DNA of 64,000 nucleotides from Paramecium octaurelia. Lineage: Eukaryota > Ciliophora > Oligohymenophorea > Peniculida > Parameciidae. Location of the stretch: contig CAJJDP010000159.1 in assembly GCA_905182995.1 (NCBI GenBank), positions 1 to 64,000 on the forward strand. Reading direction: 5' to 3'. A model generated the notes under the pieces. The model was not told the DNA's origin. It was given only the letters and a program-made list of their open reading frames with translations, and did no database searches. The position numbers and the translations under genes are program-made. Positions 63,493 through 64,000 of this stretch are shown here, piece by piece; within the stretch, counting starts at the first letter, position 1; each line of letters begins with the position of its first letter.

Positions 63493-64000
63493 TAATTTTA
63501 TGATTTTAATTCACTTAATCACAGTCTTAATTCTACTCATTATTGATGATTTTAATACATAATGATGATAATACATAGGATAAGGGATTAGTTTTAAAGA
63601 CTTTACGATGTTCAACTTCAAAAATGTTTATAAAATATATACTTTATTCTATTCAATGACTGTATTTTTGGATTTCATAAAAAAACTCGAAGTAGGGAGT
63701 TCTCCTTTTTTGAAACTAGAACATTTATCTTAACTACTAGGTGAATCAACCATATCTTAGAATTAATTATACAGTTCAAATAGACAAAATGTAATATAAT
63801 TACTACAAATAATATATAAATACAGCTTATCTAATCAAGTAGAACATTATAAATACAAGCATTAAGATTCTAAGATAAATTTTATTTAACCATTAGGTTC
63901 AATTACTTCAATTTTATTATTTATGTGTGATTTTTAATAATAATTTTAACATCAAAGATTTGCATAATAGTAGTCTGGATTCTCATAAAAAAAGTAAACA
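63493..64000. other. Intergenic, AT-rich right edge
   Basis: No gene or structured element supported. It should contain the parafusin promoter; the neighbouring gene lies outside the window. Confidence 0.6.

Overview
The window looks like somatic (macronuclear) DNA of a Paramecium species. Protein families can only be read if TAA and TAG code for glutamine and TGA is the sole stop. The genes are interrupted by 69 tiny introns that I placed by hand, all 20-29 nt, mostly GTA...TAG. The DNA is very AT-rich and genes lie tens to hundreds of bases apart. A trichocyst matrix protein gene and a parafusin-type phosphoglucomutase, both known from Paramecium, support the assignment. Exon-intron models were built by hand. 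Every complete model given here has a coding length divisible by three and ends at its only in-frame TGA.

Left part (1-11.7 kb): the 3' end of one gene, a small unknown gene, a long decayed coding relic, a tRNA-Gly(GCC), a decayed aspartic protease, and a second decayed Tyr/Cys/Gly-rich gene. These are followed by intact HIT (HINT-like), MORN-repeat, ULK/Atg1-like kinase and B-box genes, with another relic between the last two. Middle part (11.7-31.4 kb): trichocyst matrix protein, a calcium-dependent protein kinase, two coiled-coil proteins, cytosolic phenylalanyl-tRNA synthetase beta, an EAG/CNG-type potassium channel, another coiled-coil protein and a full-length ABCA-type transporter.

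Right part (31.4-64 kb): a large coiled-coil protein with LC8-like TQT motifs, a second ULK-like kinase, a 989-aa coiled-coil protein, a protein with two cyclic-nucleotide-binding domains, and a 1406-aa orphan. Next come a 576-aa probably mitochondrial protein, an amino-acid transporter, a 106-aa orphan, a LysM-TLDc (OXR1/NCOA7-like) protein, a CHCH protein with a natural His tail, two unknown proteins, a PPP4R1-like HEAT protein and parafusin.

There is no sign of operons, mobile elements, CRISPR arrays or viral remnants. The genes do not form one pathway. Several are tied to known Paramecium biology: exocytosis (matrix protein, parafusin, perhaps the CDPK), calcium/cyclic-nucleotide signalling (CDPK, cNMP-binding protein, K+ channel) and cilia/cytoskeleton (coiled-coil and MORN proteins). 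The most interesting signals are the strong depletion of 3n introns with two certain stopless 3n exceptions in the CDPK gene, the adjacent pair of candidate ciliate-specific mitochondrial genes, and the clustering of host-gene relics in the first 11 kb.
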